A stretch of DNA of 64,000 nucleotides from Streptomyces asoensis. GTDB taxonomy: Bacteria; Actinomycetota; Actinomycetes; Streptomycetales; Streptomycetaceae. The DNA is taken from positions 5,394,001 to 5,458,000 of the forward strand of contig NZ_CP049838.1 of assembly GCF_013085465.1 (NCBI RefSeq), written 5' to 3'. Made by a program: the position numbers and the translations under genes. Numbering within the stretch: the first letter of the stretch is position 1; each line of letters begins with the position of its first letter. Below are positions 8,457-17,148 of this stretch, piece after piece. A model generated the notes under the pieces. The model saw only the letters and a program-made list of their open reading frames with translations. It had not been told where the DNA came from and made no database searches.

Positions 8457-8865
8457 CACGGGGCAGCTGAGCTCCCCGCGGGGGGCCGCATCCGGACCGC
8501 GGGGCCCGATCCTGACCACGGGCTCCGCGGTCGCACCGGTCATGGCGGCCACATCCTCTACCCGCGCTCGCGGCTTTCATGTGGGGCGCGTGGATGCACG
8601 CCTGGGCCGCCTGGGGTACGCCATAGTTGAACAATTGAGCTGTGACCCCCCCGAGGGATGGAAACCCCACGAAGTTGGGTAAAAACGCTGTGGAGCCACC
8701 ACAGTTCATGATTCCCTCTAATCCATCAACGCAGCCCCTCGGACCCCTTCGGACGTCCCCTGCGGACGACCTTCCGGACCGGGCCGACCGGGGCCGTTCT
8801 CCCGGCTTCGACCGGGGTGCGCCGACCTGCCCCCTCTCCTCTTTGCGTCTCCGCGGAGCCGATCC
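8457..8865. other. 409-base spacer without a gene
   Basis: No gene or hairpin terminator was recognised. The part at 8620-8730 is AT-richer than its surroundings (TTGAACAATTGAGC, then GGTAAAAACG) and may carry promoter elements for the DUF2617 gene, but no clear -35/-10 pair could be assigned. Confidence 0.4.
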
Positions 8866-9420
8866 ATGCTCACGACCCTGAACACCTCCTACACCGACAC
8901 GCGCGCGGCCGATCTCGCCTGGGCCCTGGGGCGAGAGCCGCTGCCCGCCCTCGCCACGCTCGACCTCGAACTGTCCGCTGCCAAGCTGGAGCTGAGACTG
9001 CTCGGCGCATCGCACCAGGTGCTGCTCGAGGAGGAGCAGGGCTCTTGTTCCGAGACGGTGGCCTGCATCCCCGGCAGCAGCACCCCGCTCCCGCTGGGCG
9101 TCGCCAAGCGGATCGGCGACTGGGAGTACGAGTTCGCGGCGCGCGTCGAGGTGCTCTCGCCCGGCCGGTTCGCGGGCCGCGCCCAGGAACTCCTGGCCCT
9201 CGTCTCCGAGCACCCGCACGGCCTCGCCGGCGTCTTCCCCGGCAGCCCGCACGCCTTCACCGCCCTGCTCGCCCACCGCAGCGACGGCCAGGTGCACTGG
9301 CGCACCTGGCACGCCTACCCGCAGGACGGGCAGCTGGTCGCGACCAGGACGAGGGTGGGTGTCCGGGTCCGGACGGGCGATCCCGGCCTGTCCGTGAGCG
9401 CCTCCGCCCACGGAGTCTGA
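8866..9420 (+). CDS. DUF2617 family protein
   Basis: This 184-residue cytoplasmic protein has no signal or membrane segment. It matches the DUF2617 pattern, a family found mainly in actinomycetes: central LELRLLGASHQVLL, then ETVACIPGSSTPLP, RIGDWEYEFAARV, a helix AQELLALVSEHPHGLAGVFPG and the VHWRTWHAYPQ strand near the end. No biochemical activity is known. In this genome it is followed by the spermidine synthase gene on the same strand after 96 bases, so the two may be co-transcribed. Confidence 0.88.
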   Translation: MLTTLNTSYTDTRAADLAWALGREPLPALATLDLELSAAKLELRLLGASHQVLLEEEQGSCSETVACIPGSSTPLPLGVAKRIGDWEYEFAARVEVLSPGRFAGRAQELLALVSEHPHGLAGVFPGSPHAFTALLAHRSDGQVHWRTWHAYPQDGQLVATRTRVGVRVRTGDPGLSVSASAHGV

Positions 9421-9516
9421 GGCGCCGGCGGCTCAAACGTCCGCTGCGCAAACGACCTTGGATTCCACACGTGTGGGTGACGAAGGGTACCCATGCCGTG
9501 ACGTAACGTCGCAGTC

Positions 9517-11166
9517 GTGATCGAACCGCACGCGCCGGCCCCGCCCGGTGTCCGACCGGACCGGAAGCCGCCCCCGCAAGGGCTCGCGCGGCTCCCCGTC
9601 CGGCCGGCCACCGGGCGGTTCCTGGTCCTCGCGTGCGTCTTCGTCTGCGCGGCCTGCGGTCTCGTCTACGAACTGGAACTCGTCGCACTCGCCTCCTACT
9701 TGATGGGCGACTCCGTCACCCAGGCCTCCGTCGTGCTGTCCGTCATGGTCTTCGCGATGGGCGTCGGCTCGCTCGCCGCCAAACGGCTGCGCCGGTTCGC
9801 CGCGGCCGGCTTCGGCGCCCTGGAGACGACCCTCGCCCTGGTCGGCGGGTGCAGCGCCATGGCGCTCTACGCGGTGTTCGCCTGGACCGGCGACTGGGGC
9901 GGCGTGTGGGCCCATGGCCCCCGCGTGCTCCTCGTCGCGTTCTCCCTCGCCATCGGTGTGCTCATCGGCGCCGAGGTGCCCCTCCTCATGGAGCTCATCC
10001 AGCGCATCCGCCGCCAGGACGCGGGCGGCGCGGTGGCCGACCTGTTCGCCGCGGACTACGTGGGCGCGCTGGTCGGCGGCCTCGCCTTCCCCTTCCTGCT
10101 GCTGCCGTTCCTGGGCCAGCTGACCAGTTCCCTGCTGACCGGCGGGGTCAACGTCGTGGCTGGGGCCGCCCTGGTCCTGGGCCTCTTCCGCCGCGACCTC
10201 ACCTGCCGGGCCCGCTGTCTCCTGCTCGTCGCCAACATCGCCGTCCTCGGCGTCCTCGCCTCCGCCGCCGTCCTCGTCGACGACTTCGAACGGGCGGCCC
10301 GGCAGGCGGTGTACGGCGACGACGTGCGCGTGGCGGTGCGGACCGGCGTCCAGGAGATCGTCCTCACCGGCGGCACCGACGGCCGGCCCCTCGGCCTCTA
10401 CCAGGACGGCCGCCTCCGCTTCGCGGGCCACGACGAGCGGCGGTATCACGAGGCCCTGGTCCAGCCCGCGATGAGCGGCCCCCACGCGCGCGTGCTGATC
10501 CTCGGCGGCGGCGACGGCCTGGCCGCCCGCGAGGCCCTGGACCACCCCGGTGTGCGCCGCGTCGACGTCGTGGCGTTCGATCCCGGCCTGGTCCGGCTGG
10601 CCCGCACCGACCCGGGCCTGTCCCGCCTCAACGACCACGCCTTCGGCGACCCGCGCGTCCACGTCGCCACGGAGGAGGCCTTCCAGTGGCTGCGCGGGGC
10701 CCCTCCGGCGACGTACGACGTGATCGTCGCGGATCTGCCCGACCCCGGCATGACGGCGAGCACGAAGCTCTACTCCCAGGAGTTCTACGGCCTCGCCCGC
10801 CGGGCCCTCGCCCCGAACGGCCGCCTCGTCGTGCACGCCGGCCCGGTCGCCGGTAGGCCGCGCGCGTTCTGGACGGTCGACGCGACGATGCGCGCGGCGG
10901 GTCTGCGCACCGCCCCCTACCGCGTGGACGGCCGCGACGCCGGTCTCACCGCGGACCCCGACCGCAGCACCGGCGGCTCCCGGGCCCCCCGTGACTGGGG
11001 CTTCGTCCTGGCCACCGCCGACACCCGCCCGCCGCTGCGCCTCGACCGGCACGAGCAGCCGCCGCGCACCCTGACCCAGGCGGAGTTGACGGCGGACGCG
11101 CGGGCGGCGGAGGCGACCCGGGTGACGGGACTGCGGCCCTCGACGTTGGTGCATCCGCGGTACTGA
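9517..11166 (+). CDS. speE: Membrane-type polyamine aminopropyltransferase (spermidine synthase)
   Basis: This 549-residue protein joins an N-terminal membrane domain of about seven helices (residues 30-265) to a C-terminal spermidine synthase domain. The fold transfers aminopropyl from decarboxylated S-adenosylmethionine to a diamine. Visible motifs are [16 protein letters not shown] (cofactor loop), VVAFDPGL, and [12 protein letters not shown] containing the catalytic Asp region, followed by KLYSQEFY. The substrate-loop motif usually written LDGxxQ reads QDGRLRF here, so specificity may differ from classical SpeE. The long membrane-anchored form is typical of actinomycetes. GTG 9517 is the start; a long N-terminal Pro-rich tail precedes the first helix. 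Confidence 0.92.
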   Translation: MIEPHAPAPPGVRPDRKPPPQGLARLPVRPATGRFLVLACVFVCAACGLVYELELVALASYLMGDSVTQASVVLSVMVFAMGVGSLAAKRLRRFAAAGFGALETTLALVGGCSAMALYAVFAWTGDWGGVWAHGPRVLLVAFSLAIGVLIGAEVPLLMELIQRIRRQDAGGAVADLFAADYVGALVGGLAFPFLLLPFLGQLTSSLLTGGVNVVAGAALVLGLFRRDLTCRARCLLLVANIAVLGVLASAAVLVDDFERAARQAVYGDDVRVAVRTGVQEIVLTGGTDGRPLGLYQDGRLRFAGHDERRYHEALVQPAMSGPHARVLILGGGDGLAAREALDHPGVRRVDVVAFDPGLVRLARTDPGLSRLNDHAFGDPRVHVATEEAFQWLRGAPPATYDVIVADLPDPGMTASTKLYSQEFYGLARRALAPNGRLVVHAGPVAGRPRAFWTVDATMRAAGLRTAPYRVDGRDAGLTADPDRSTGGSRAPRDWGFVLATADTRPPLRLDRHEQPPRTLTQAELTADARAAEATRVTGLRPSTLVHPRY

Positions 11167-11264
11167 TCCGGCGCCCGGGGGCGTATCACCGGCCGGAGCC
11201 CGGCGGAGCCGATTCCCGGTTTCGCCGGGTGCTTTCCGGTACCTGCTGGGTAGGCTCCGATGTC

Positions 11265-12080
11265 ATGGAGCAAGAGGTGTTCGTTCCGGTTCCGGCCGAG
11301 CGGTTGAGGGCGGCCCTCGCAGATCCGGCGCGGGTGGCCCGGGCGGTCCCCGGTCTCCAGCAGGACGCGGGCACCGAGCCCGTCGCGGGGCGGCTGAAGG
11401 TGCGGGTCGGCGGCCACACCATCACGTACCGGGGCGCCGTACGTGTCTCCCCGCGCGAGGACGGTGCGTACGCCGTGGAGGGCGACGCGACCGAGGTGCG
11501 CGGCAGCGGGGTGGTGAAACCGATCCTCACGCTGTGGCTGCGGGAGGCCGAAGCGGGCACGACGCTCCGCTTCGAGGGGACGGCGTCGGCGGACGGCCGG
11601 ATCGCGGAGCTGCCGTCGGAGGCGGTGGACGCGGCGGTCACCCGGCTGCTGAACCGCTTCGCGGCGAACCTGGCCGTGGAGGCGGCGGAAGCCGCGGAAG
11701 CCGTGGATGCGGACGCCGTGGACGACGCCGCCGAGGACGCCGCCGACGATGTGGACGAGGTCGACGACGTGGACGAGGCCGATGACGTCGACGCGGCACC
11801 GGCTCCCGGGGCCGTCTTCGAGGCGGAGGTGCCGCCCGCCGGGCTCGAGGACCTCACGGGGCCCGGAGAGCCGCCCGCCGAGGCCGCGCACGCGCGCCGG
11901 ACGATGATCGGGCGCAGCGCCGAAGAGGTGGACCACGCCCCGCCGCGCGGGCGCTACGCGCCGGTCCCGGCCCCGCAGACCGTCGTACCGAACAGCACGC
12001 TGCGGTGGGCCGCTCCGGCGGCCGCGCTGGTCGTGGCGTCGGCGATCGTGGTGGGCAGGGCACTGCGCCGACGCGGCTGA
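11265..12080 (+). CDS. CoxG-like SRPBCC protein with acidic linker and C-terminal membrane anchor
   Basis: The first 140 residues form an SRPBCC domain of the carbon monoxide dehydrogenase subunit G type (EVFVPVPAERLRAALADP, GLKV-type strands, RFEGTASADGRIAELP). Residues 145-185 are a strikingly acidic Val-Asp-Ala-Glu linker. The C terminus has one membrane segment (WAAPAAALVVASAIVVG) and a basic tail RALRRRG. CoxG-type proteins bind membranes or hydrophobic ligands; no CO dehydrogenase genes are nearby, so a CO role is not supported. ATG 11265 has no strong ribosome site but the domain begins immediately after it. Confidence 0.85.
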   Translation: MEQEVFVPVPAERLRAALADPARVARAVPGLQQDAGTEPVAGRLKVRVGGHTITYRGAVRVSPREDGAYAVEGDATEVRGSGVVKPILTLWLREAEAGTTLRFEGTASADGRIAELPSEAVDAAVTRLLNRFAANLAVEAAEAAEAVDADAVDDAAEDAADDVDEVDDVDEADDVDAAPAPGAVFEAEVPPAGLEDLTGPGEPPAEAAHARRTMIGRSAEEVDHAPPRGRYAPVPAPQTVVPNSTLRWAAPAAALVVASAIVVGRALRRRG

Positions 12081-12262
12081 GGCCCGAAACAGGCGGGTCC
12101 GAAAACGCCTTCGCCCCGAAGGAGAAGACGCCGCACTCCGACGGGGGCGACACGCATGCCGAACCGACCGGGTTCGAGGCCGACAGCGCGGCCCCGTTCC
12201 TCGCCCGGCATCTCGGCCGGTCCGCCGCCACACGGGTCTGATCGTCCCAGTAGGGTCGTCCC

Positions 12263-13060
12263 GTGAGTTACGAAGACATCACGCTGACCGCGGGCGACGC
12301 GGAGGTGACCGTGCAGCCGGGCAACGGCGGCCGGGTCGGTGGGCTGCGCGTCGGCGGCCTCGAACTGCTGCGCCAGGGAGACCGCTTCGGGTGCTTCCCG
12401 ATGGTCCCCTGGTGCGGCAGGATCCGCGACGGTCGCTTCCGGGACGGCGGAGCCGTCCGCCAGATGCCGCTCAACGCCGCGCCCAACGCCATCCACGGCA
12501 CCGTCCGCGACGGTGCCTGGAAGGTGGCGCGGCGGACCACCGACGAGGCCGTCCTGACGTACGACCTGGTGGAACCCTGGCCCTACCCCGGCCGGGTCAC
12601 CCAGGTGGTCACGCTGACCGAGGACACCCTGACCCTCGCCATGGCCGTGGAGGCCCACGGCTCGTCCTTCCCGGCGCAGATCGGCTGGCACCCCTGGTTC
12701 AACCGCAACCTGGGCGGCCCGGACGACCAGGACGTGCGGGTCTCCTTCGAACCCGCGTGGCAGGAGGAGCGTGGCGACGACCATCTGCCGACCGGCAACC
12801 GCGTCGAGCCGAAGCCCGGCCCCTGGGACGACTGCTTCGGCATGCCCGGCGGTGTCGACGTCGGCCTCACCTGGCCGGGCCGGCTGGAGCTGAAGGTGAC
12901 CAGCCCCGAGGAGTGGGTCGTCGTCTACGACGAGCAGGAGGCGGCCGTGTGCGTGGAGCCGCAGACCGGCCCGCCCGACGGCCTGAACACGCTCCCGCGC
13001 CTGGTCACGCCCCTGGAGCCGCTGGAGGCCGGCACCACCTGGCAGTGGACCCGGCTCTGA
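12263..13060 (+). CDS. Aldose 1-epimerase family protein
   Basis: This 265-residue protein has the galactose mutarotase-like beta-sandwich pattern: GNGGRVGGLRVGG near the start, FPMVPWCGRIRDGRF, the histidine motif NAIHGTVRD, GWHPWFNR with the second conserved histidine, and a VCVEPQTGPPDGLN motif carrying the catalytic glutamate. It should interconvert alpha and beta anomers of aldohexoses or a phosphosugar. Length is typical of the shorter actinobacterial members. GTG 12263 is the start. It sits 36 bases before pyrE on the same strand, so co-transcription is plausible although the functions are unrelated. Confidence 0.9.
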   Translation: MSYEDITLTAGDAEVTVQPGNGGRVGGLRVGGLELLRQGDRFGCFPMVPWCGRIRDGRFRDGGAVRQMPLNAAPNAIHGTVRDGAWKVARRTTDEAVLTYDLVEPWPYPGRVTQVVTLTEDTLTLAMAVEAHGSSFPAQIGWHPWFNRNLGGPDDQDVRVSFEPAWQEERGDDHLPTGNRVEPKPGPWDDCFGMPGGVDVGLTWPGRLELKVTSPEEWVVVYDEQEAAVCVEPQTGPPDGLNTLPRLVTPLEPLEAGTTWQWTRL

Positions 13061-13096
13061 CTCTCCCCCTCAGGGCACGCCTTTAAGCTGGGCGGC

Positions 13097-13669
13097 ATGA
13101 CGGACGTAGACGAAGTAATGCCGCCAGGCGCACGTGGCGTGCTGCTTCAGCAGATCAAGGACAAGGCCGTGGTGCACGGCAAGGTGACCCTGTCGTCGGG
13201 TCTGGAGGCGGACTACTACATCGACCTCCGCCGCGTCACCCTCGACGGGGAGGCCGCTCCGCTGGTCGGGCAGGTGCTGCTCGACCTGACCGCGGAGCTC
13301 GACTTCGACGCGGTGGGCGGTCTGACCATGGGCGCCGACCCGGTGGCCGGCGCCATGCTGCACGCGGCCGCCGCGCGCGGCCGGCGGCTGGACGCCTTCG
13401 TCGTCCGCAAGGCGGCGAAGGCGCACGGGCTCCAGCGGCGGGTCGAGGGCCCGGACATCAAGGGCCGGCGCGTCCTGGTCGTCGAGGACACCTCCACCAC
13501 CGGCGGCTCGCCGCTCGCCGCGGTGGAGGCCGTCCGCGAGGCGGGCGCCGAGGTCGTGGCCGTGGCGACGATCGTGGACCGGGCGACCGGCGCCGACGAG
13601 AAGATCCGCGAGGGCGCGGGCGTGCCGTACCTGTTCGCCTTCTCGAAGGATGAACTGGGTCTGGACTGA
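13097..13669 (+). CDS. pyrE: Orotate phosphoribosyltransferase
   Basis: PyrE joins orotate to PRPP to form orotidine 5'-phosphate in pyrimidine synthesis. The 190-residue protein shows KVTLSSGLEADYYIDLR, the KAAKAHGLQRRVEG loop and the PRPP-binding motif VLVVEDTSTTGGSPLAAV. Length is right for the family. The other pyr genes are not in the window, as is normal in Streptomyces, where pyrE stands apart from the pyrR-pyrF cluster. ATG 13097 follows GGGCGGC rather than a strong site. Confidence 0.96.
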   Translation: MTDVDEVMPPGARGVLLQQIKDKAVVHGKVTLSSGLEADYYIDLRRVTLDGEAAPLVGQVLLDLTAELDFDAVGGLTMGADPVAGAMLHAAAARGRRLDAFVVRKAAKAHGLQRRVEGPDIKGRRVLVVEDTSTTGGSPLAAVEAVREAGAEVVAVATIVDRATGADEKIREGAGVPYLFAFSKDELGLD

Positions 13670-13785
13670 CGGGCCGGATCGACCTGCACTTGACCGGGGC
13701 GTGGACCAGGCATGGACCATTCGCCCAGGTCTGGAAAGATGGGGCCGACGATGACGTCGCACCCCAGGTCTAGGTCAGGGCCGTA

Positions 13786-13800
13786 GTACGCAGATCGACA
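13786..13800 (+). promoter_or_regulatory. Weak copy of the CCGTAGTAC motif before fba
   Basis: CTAGGTC at 13781-13787 followed four bases later by CCGTAGTAC at 13791-13799 repeats the layout CTAGGTC-N4-CCGTAGTAC seen before the operon at 20529. It lies 35 bases upstream of the fba ATG. The match is shorter than in the other three copies and could be chance. Confidence 0.3.
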
Positions 13801-13834
13801 GATCGCCAACCCGCAGATACCAAGGAGCGGACAG

Positions 13835-14866
13835 ATGCCCATCGCAACCCCCGAGGTCTACAACGAGATGCTCGACCGGGCGAAGGCAGGCAAGTTCGCC
13901 TACCCGGCCATCAACGTGACCTCGAGCCAGACCCTGCACGCGGCACTGCGCGGCTTCGCGGAGGCGGAGAGCGACGGCATCGTCCAGATCACGACGGGTG
14001 GCGCCGAGTTCGCGGGCGGCCAGTACAGCAAGGACATGGTGACGGGCGCGCTGGCCCTCGCCGAGTTCGCGCACATCGTCGCCGAGAAGTACCCGGTCAC
14101 CGTCGCGCTGCACACGGACCACTGCCCGAAGGACAAGCTCGACGGGTTCGTCCGTCCGCTGCTCGCGATCTCCGAGGAGCGCGTGAAGGCCGGCCGCAAC
14201 CCGCTCTTCCAGTCCCACATGTGGGACGGCTCGGCCGAGACCCTCGCCGACAACCTCACCGTCGCGCAGGAGCTGCTCGCCCGCACCGCCGCCGCGAAGA
14301 TCATCCTCGAGGTGGAGATCACCCCGACGGGCGGCGAGGAGGACGGCGTCTCGCACGAGATCAACGACTCGCTGTACACGACGGTCGACGACGCGGTGCG
14401 CACCGTCGAGGCGCTGGGTCTGGGCGACAAGGGCCGCTACCTGCTGGCCGCGTCCTTCGGCAACGTCCACGGCGTGTACAAGCCGGGCAACGTCGTGCTC
14501 CGCCCCGACCTGCTCAAGGAGCTGAACGAGGGCATCGCCGCGAAGTACGGCAAGCCGGCCGGCTCCCAGCCGTTCGACTTCGTCTTCCACGGCGGTTCCG
14601 GCTCCACCCCGGAGGAGATCGCGACCGCGCTGGAGAACGGCGTCGTCAAGATGAACATCGACACGGACACGCAGTACGCCTTCACGCGTCCCGTCGCCGA
14701 CCACATGCTCCGCAACTACGACGGCGTCCTGAAGGTCGACGGCGAGGTCGGCTCCAAGAAGACCTACGACCCGCGGACCTGGGGCAAGCTGGCCGAGGCG
14801 GGCATGGCCGCGCGGGTCCTCGAGGCCACGCAGCACCTGCGTTCGGCGGGCCAGAAGATCAAGTAA
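13835..14866 (+). CDS. fba: Class II fructose-bisphosphate aldolase
   Basis: This zinc aldolase splits fructose 1,6-bisphosphate into two triose phosphates in glycolysis. The 343-residue protein carries the class II signatures: ALHTDHCPKDKLDGF with the catalytic Asp and first zinc His, SHMWDGSAE, LEVEITPTGGEEDGV, the zinc-binding FGNVHGVYKPGNV, and FHGGSGSTPEEI plus the MNIDTDTQYAF phosphate-binding segment. AGGAG precedes ATG 13835. The length and TPTGGEEDG loop place it with the actinobacterial/E. coli-type class IIA enzymes. It appears to be a single-gene unit. Confidence 0.97.
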   Translation: MPIATPEVYNEMLDRAKAGKFAYPAINVTSSQTLHAALRGFAEAESDGIVQITTGGAEFAGGQYSKDMVTGALALAEFAHIVAEKYPVTVALHTDHCPKDKLDGFVRPLLAISEERVKAGRNPLFQSHMWDGSAETLADNLTVAQELLARTAAAKIILEVEITPTGGEEDGVSHEINDSLYTTVDDAVRTVEALGLGDKGRYLLAASFGNVHGVYKPGNVVLRPDLLKELNEGIAAKYGKPAGSQPFDFVFHGGSGSTPEEIATALENGVVKMNIDTDTQYAFTRPVADHMLRNYDGVLKVDGEVGSKKTYDPRTWGKLAEAGMAARVLEATQHLRSAGQKIK

Positions 14867-14892
14867 TCCCTGAGGGTGCCTCTGGGGATACC

Positions 14893-14912
14893 CCCGGAGG
14901 TACTACGGGTAC
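14893..14912 (-). promoter_or_regulatory. Shared motif copy 1, upstream of the exporter gene
   Basis: On the minus strand this reads GTACCCGTAGTACCTCCGGG. It matches 20401-20420 at the first 15 positions. It lies 53 bases before the exporter ATG, with a hairpin between, and is a candidate binding site for one of the NarL-type regulators encoded further right. Confidence 0.5.
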
Positions 14913-14916
14913 GGGT

Positions 14917-14947
14917 GAGCCCGGCGTCTGTCTACGGCGCCGGGCTC
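14917..14947 (+). terminator. Terminator after fba
   Basis: GAGCCCGGCG at 14917-14926 pairs perfectly with CGCCGGGCTC at 14938-14947 across an 11-base loop. There is no T-run. It separates fba from the exporter gene. Confidence 0.7.
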
Positions 14948-14964
14948 GCTGTATACCTGGGGGC

Positions 14965-16494
14965 ATGCCTGACGTCCGGTTGGCCTCGCCGCAGGGCAAG
15001 TGGATCCTGCTCACCACCGTGCTCGGCTCCAGCATGGCCCTGCTGGACTCGACCGTCGTCAATGTCGCCCTGCCGCGCATCGGCCGCGACCTGGACGCCG
15101 ACCTGGCCGCCCTCCAGTGGACCGTCAACGCGTATCTGCTGACGCTGGCCGGGCTGATCCTGCTCGGCGGCTCCCTGGGCGACCACTACGGGCGGCGCAA
15201 GGTGTTCGTGGTCGGGGTGGTGTGGTTCGCCGTCGCCTCGCTGCTGTGCGGGCTCGCCCCGAACACGGGCGTGCTGGTCGCCGCCCGGGCGTTGCAGGGG
15301 GTCGGCGGCGCGCTCCTCACACCCGGTTCCCTCGCGCTCATCCAGGCCTCCTTCCACCCTGACGACCGGGGGCGGGCGGTGGGCCTGTGGTCCGGGTTCG
15401 GTGGCATGGGGGCGGCCGTGGGGCCGTTCCTGGGCGGCTGGCTGGTGGACGGTCCGGGCTGGCGGTGGGTGTTCCTGCTGAACGTGCCGCTGGCGGTGGT
15501 GTGCGTGCCGGTGGCGTTGCGGCACGTACCGGAGTCGGACGGGCGGCCCGTCCGCCCCAGCGCGGCCGGGAGCGCGACCGAGAGCGTGACCGGGGGCGCG
15601 GCAGGGCGTCCGCACGGGCGCTTCGACGTGCTGGGCGCCTTCCTGGGCGCGCTGGCGCTCGCCCTCGTCACCTACGCGCTGATCGAGGCCCGGAGCGGAC
15701 CCGTAGGGGTCGTCACGGGGGCGGCGGTCGCGGGACTGGTCGCCGGGGTCGCCTTCGTCGGGGTGGAGCGCCGCCACCCGGACCCGATGCTGCCGCTCGA
15801 CATTTTCGCGTCCCGCCAGTTCACGGCCGTCAACCTGGTCACCCTGTGCGTGTACGCGGCCTTCGGCGGGTTCTTCTTCCTGTCCGCGGTCCAGCTCCAG
15901 GTCGTGGCCGGCTGGTCCGCCCTCGGCGCGGGCACCGCGCTGCTGCCGACGACCGTGCTGATGCTGCTGCTGTCCGCCCGCTCCGGCGAACTGGCCGAGC
16001 GCATCGGGCCGCGGATCCCGCTCACCGTCGGCCCGCTGCTGTGCGCCGCCGGGATGCTCCTGATGCTGCGTGTCGGGCCCGGCGCGTCCTACGCCGCCGA
16101 CGTCCTGCCCGCCGTCCTGGTGCTGGGCTTCGGCATGGTCGCGCTGGTCGCCCCGCTCACCGCGACCGTGCTGGCCTCCGTGGACGTAGCTCGGGCCGGG
16201 GTGGCCAGCGGCGTCAACAACGCGGCGGCCCGCGCGGCCGGTCTCGTCGCCGTGGCCGCGCTGCCCCTGCTGACCGGGATGAGCTCGGAGGCGTACCGCT
16301 CGGCCACCGCCTTCGACGAGGCGTTCCAGCGGGCCATGGTGCTGTGCGCGGGGGTGCTGGTGGTGGGCGCGGTGGTCGCCTTCACGACGGTGCGCCGCCC
16401 GGCCCCGGACTGCCGCAGGCCGGAGTGCAGGACGCACGGGAGCGTGCTGGCACCGCCTCTCGAGGGGGAGCGGACGAAGGGCCGGCTGTCCTAG
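14965..16494 (+). CDS. DHA2-type MFS drug exporter (14 membrane segments)
   Basis: The 509-residue protein is a proton-driven multidrug exporter of the EmrB/QacA subfamily. It begins with the DHA2 helix-1 motif LLDSTVVNVALPRIGRDL, followed by WTVNAYLLTLAGLILLGGSLGDHYGRRKVF (motif A), RALQGVGGALLTPGSLALI and AVGPFLGGWLVDGPGWRWVFLLNVP (motif C). A hydrophilic central loop of about 45 residues separates helices 6 and 7. ATG 14965 is the only start before helix 1. The substrate cannot be inferred. The motif copy at 14893-14912 suggests shared control with the two-component operons at 20.5 and 25 kb. Confidence 0.92.
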   Translation: MPDVRLASPQGKWILLTTVLGSSMALLDSTVVNVALPRIGRDLDADLAALQWTVNAYLLTLAGLILLGGSLGDHYGRRKVFVVGVVWFAVASLLCGLAPNTGVLVAARALQGVGGALLTPGSLALIQASFHPDDRGRAVGLWSGFGGMGAAVGPFLGGWLVDGPGWRWVFLLNVPLAVVCVPVALRHVPESDGRPVRPSAAGSATESVTGGAAGRPHGRFDVLGAFLGALALALVTYALIEARSGPVGVVTGAAVAGLVAGVAFVGVERRHPDPMLPLDIFASRQFTAVNLVTLCVYAAFGGFFFLSAVQLQVVAGWSALGAGTALLPTTVLMLLLSARSGELAERIGPRIPLTVGPLLCAAGMLLMLRVGPGASYAADVLPAVLVLGFGMVALVAPLTATVLASVDVARAGVASGVNNAAARAAGLVAVAALPLLTGMSSEAYRSATAFDEAFQRAMVLCAGVLVVGAVVAFTTVRRPAPDCRRPECRTHGSVLAPPLEGERTKGRLS

Positions 16495-16574
16495 CCGGGT
16501 CCCGGGCGCGACGGCTGTCCGGGTTTACCCGGCGGGCCGGGGCCGAGGGCCCGCGGATGGCGCAGACTGGACGC

Positions 16575-16988
16575 ATGTCCATTCATGAAAACCTCCTCGG
16601 GGGACCGCCCCCGACCCACCTCCCCGACGACCCCGAGCCGCGCGAGCTCCTCGCGAACGGCACGGCGCCCGCCGACGTCGCCGCGAAGTACCCGACGTCC
16701 TCGCTGGCCTGGGCCCAGCTCGCCGACGACGCGTTCGAGCGGGGCAGCGTGGTGGAGTCGTACGCGTACGCCCGTACGGGGTACCACCGCGGCCTGGACA
16801 GCCTGCGCCGCAACGGCTGGAAGGGCCACGGCCCGGTGCCGTGGGAGCACGAGCCGAACCGCGGGTTCCTGCGCGCCCTGCACGGCCTCGCCCGCGCCGC
16901 GCAGGCGATCGGCGAGCAGGCGGAGTGGGAGCGCTGCTCGCAGTTCCTCAAGGACTCCTCGCCGACGGCGGCCCAGACCCTGGGATAG
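16575..16988 (+). CDS. DUF3151 family protein
   Basis: This 137-residue soluble protein has the conserved start MSIHENLLGGPPPTHLP and the features of DUF3151: SSLAWAQLADDAFERGSVVESYAYARTGYHRGLDSLRRNGWKG in pieces, then PWEHEPNRGFLRALHGLARAA. The helical repeat pattern resembles a single TPR-like unit. No function is known. It is monocistronic here, with a terminator right after. Confidence 0.9.
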   Translation: MSIHENLLGGPPPTHLPDDPEPRELLANGTAPADVAAKYPTSSLAWAQLADDAFERGSVVESYAYARTGYHRGLDSLRRNGWKGHGPVPWEHEPNRGFLRALHGLARAAQAIGEQAEWERCSQFLKDSSPTAAQTLG

Positions 16989-17011
16989 CCGTTCACCTGT
17001 GTGTTCTTCCG

Positions 17012-17040
17012 AGGCCCGTCTGGTGTGACCAGGCGGGCCT
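17012..17040 (+). terminator. Terminator after the DUF3151 gene
   Basis: AGGCCCGTCTGG at 17012-17023 pairs with CCAGGCGGGCCT at 17029-17040, with one G-U pair and a five-base loop. TGCGTTTT follows. Confidence 0.8.
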
Positions 17041-17148
17041 TGCGTTTTCGGGAGAGCATTGCGCAGTATGTGCCGGTGGGGACCGGGGCCCCCGTGTCGG
17101 TAACGGCAGGGGCGGACCGCTACCCGGAGTACACAACAGGAGACAGCG

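Noticed and set aside
12005..12241. 78-codon frame overlapping the CoxG-like gene end
   Set aside because: The second half has good third-position GC bias, but no start codon exists outside the overlap and no family is recognised. Kept as a possible small-gene remnant only.
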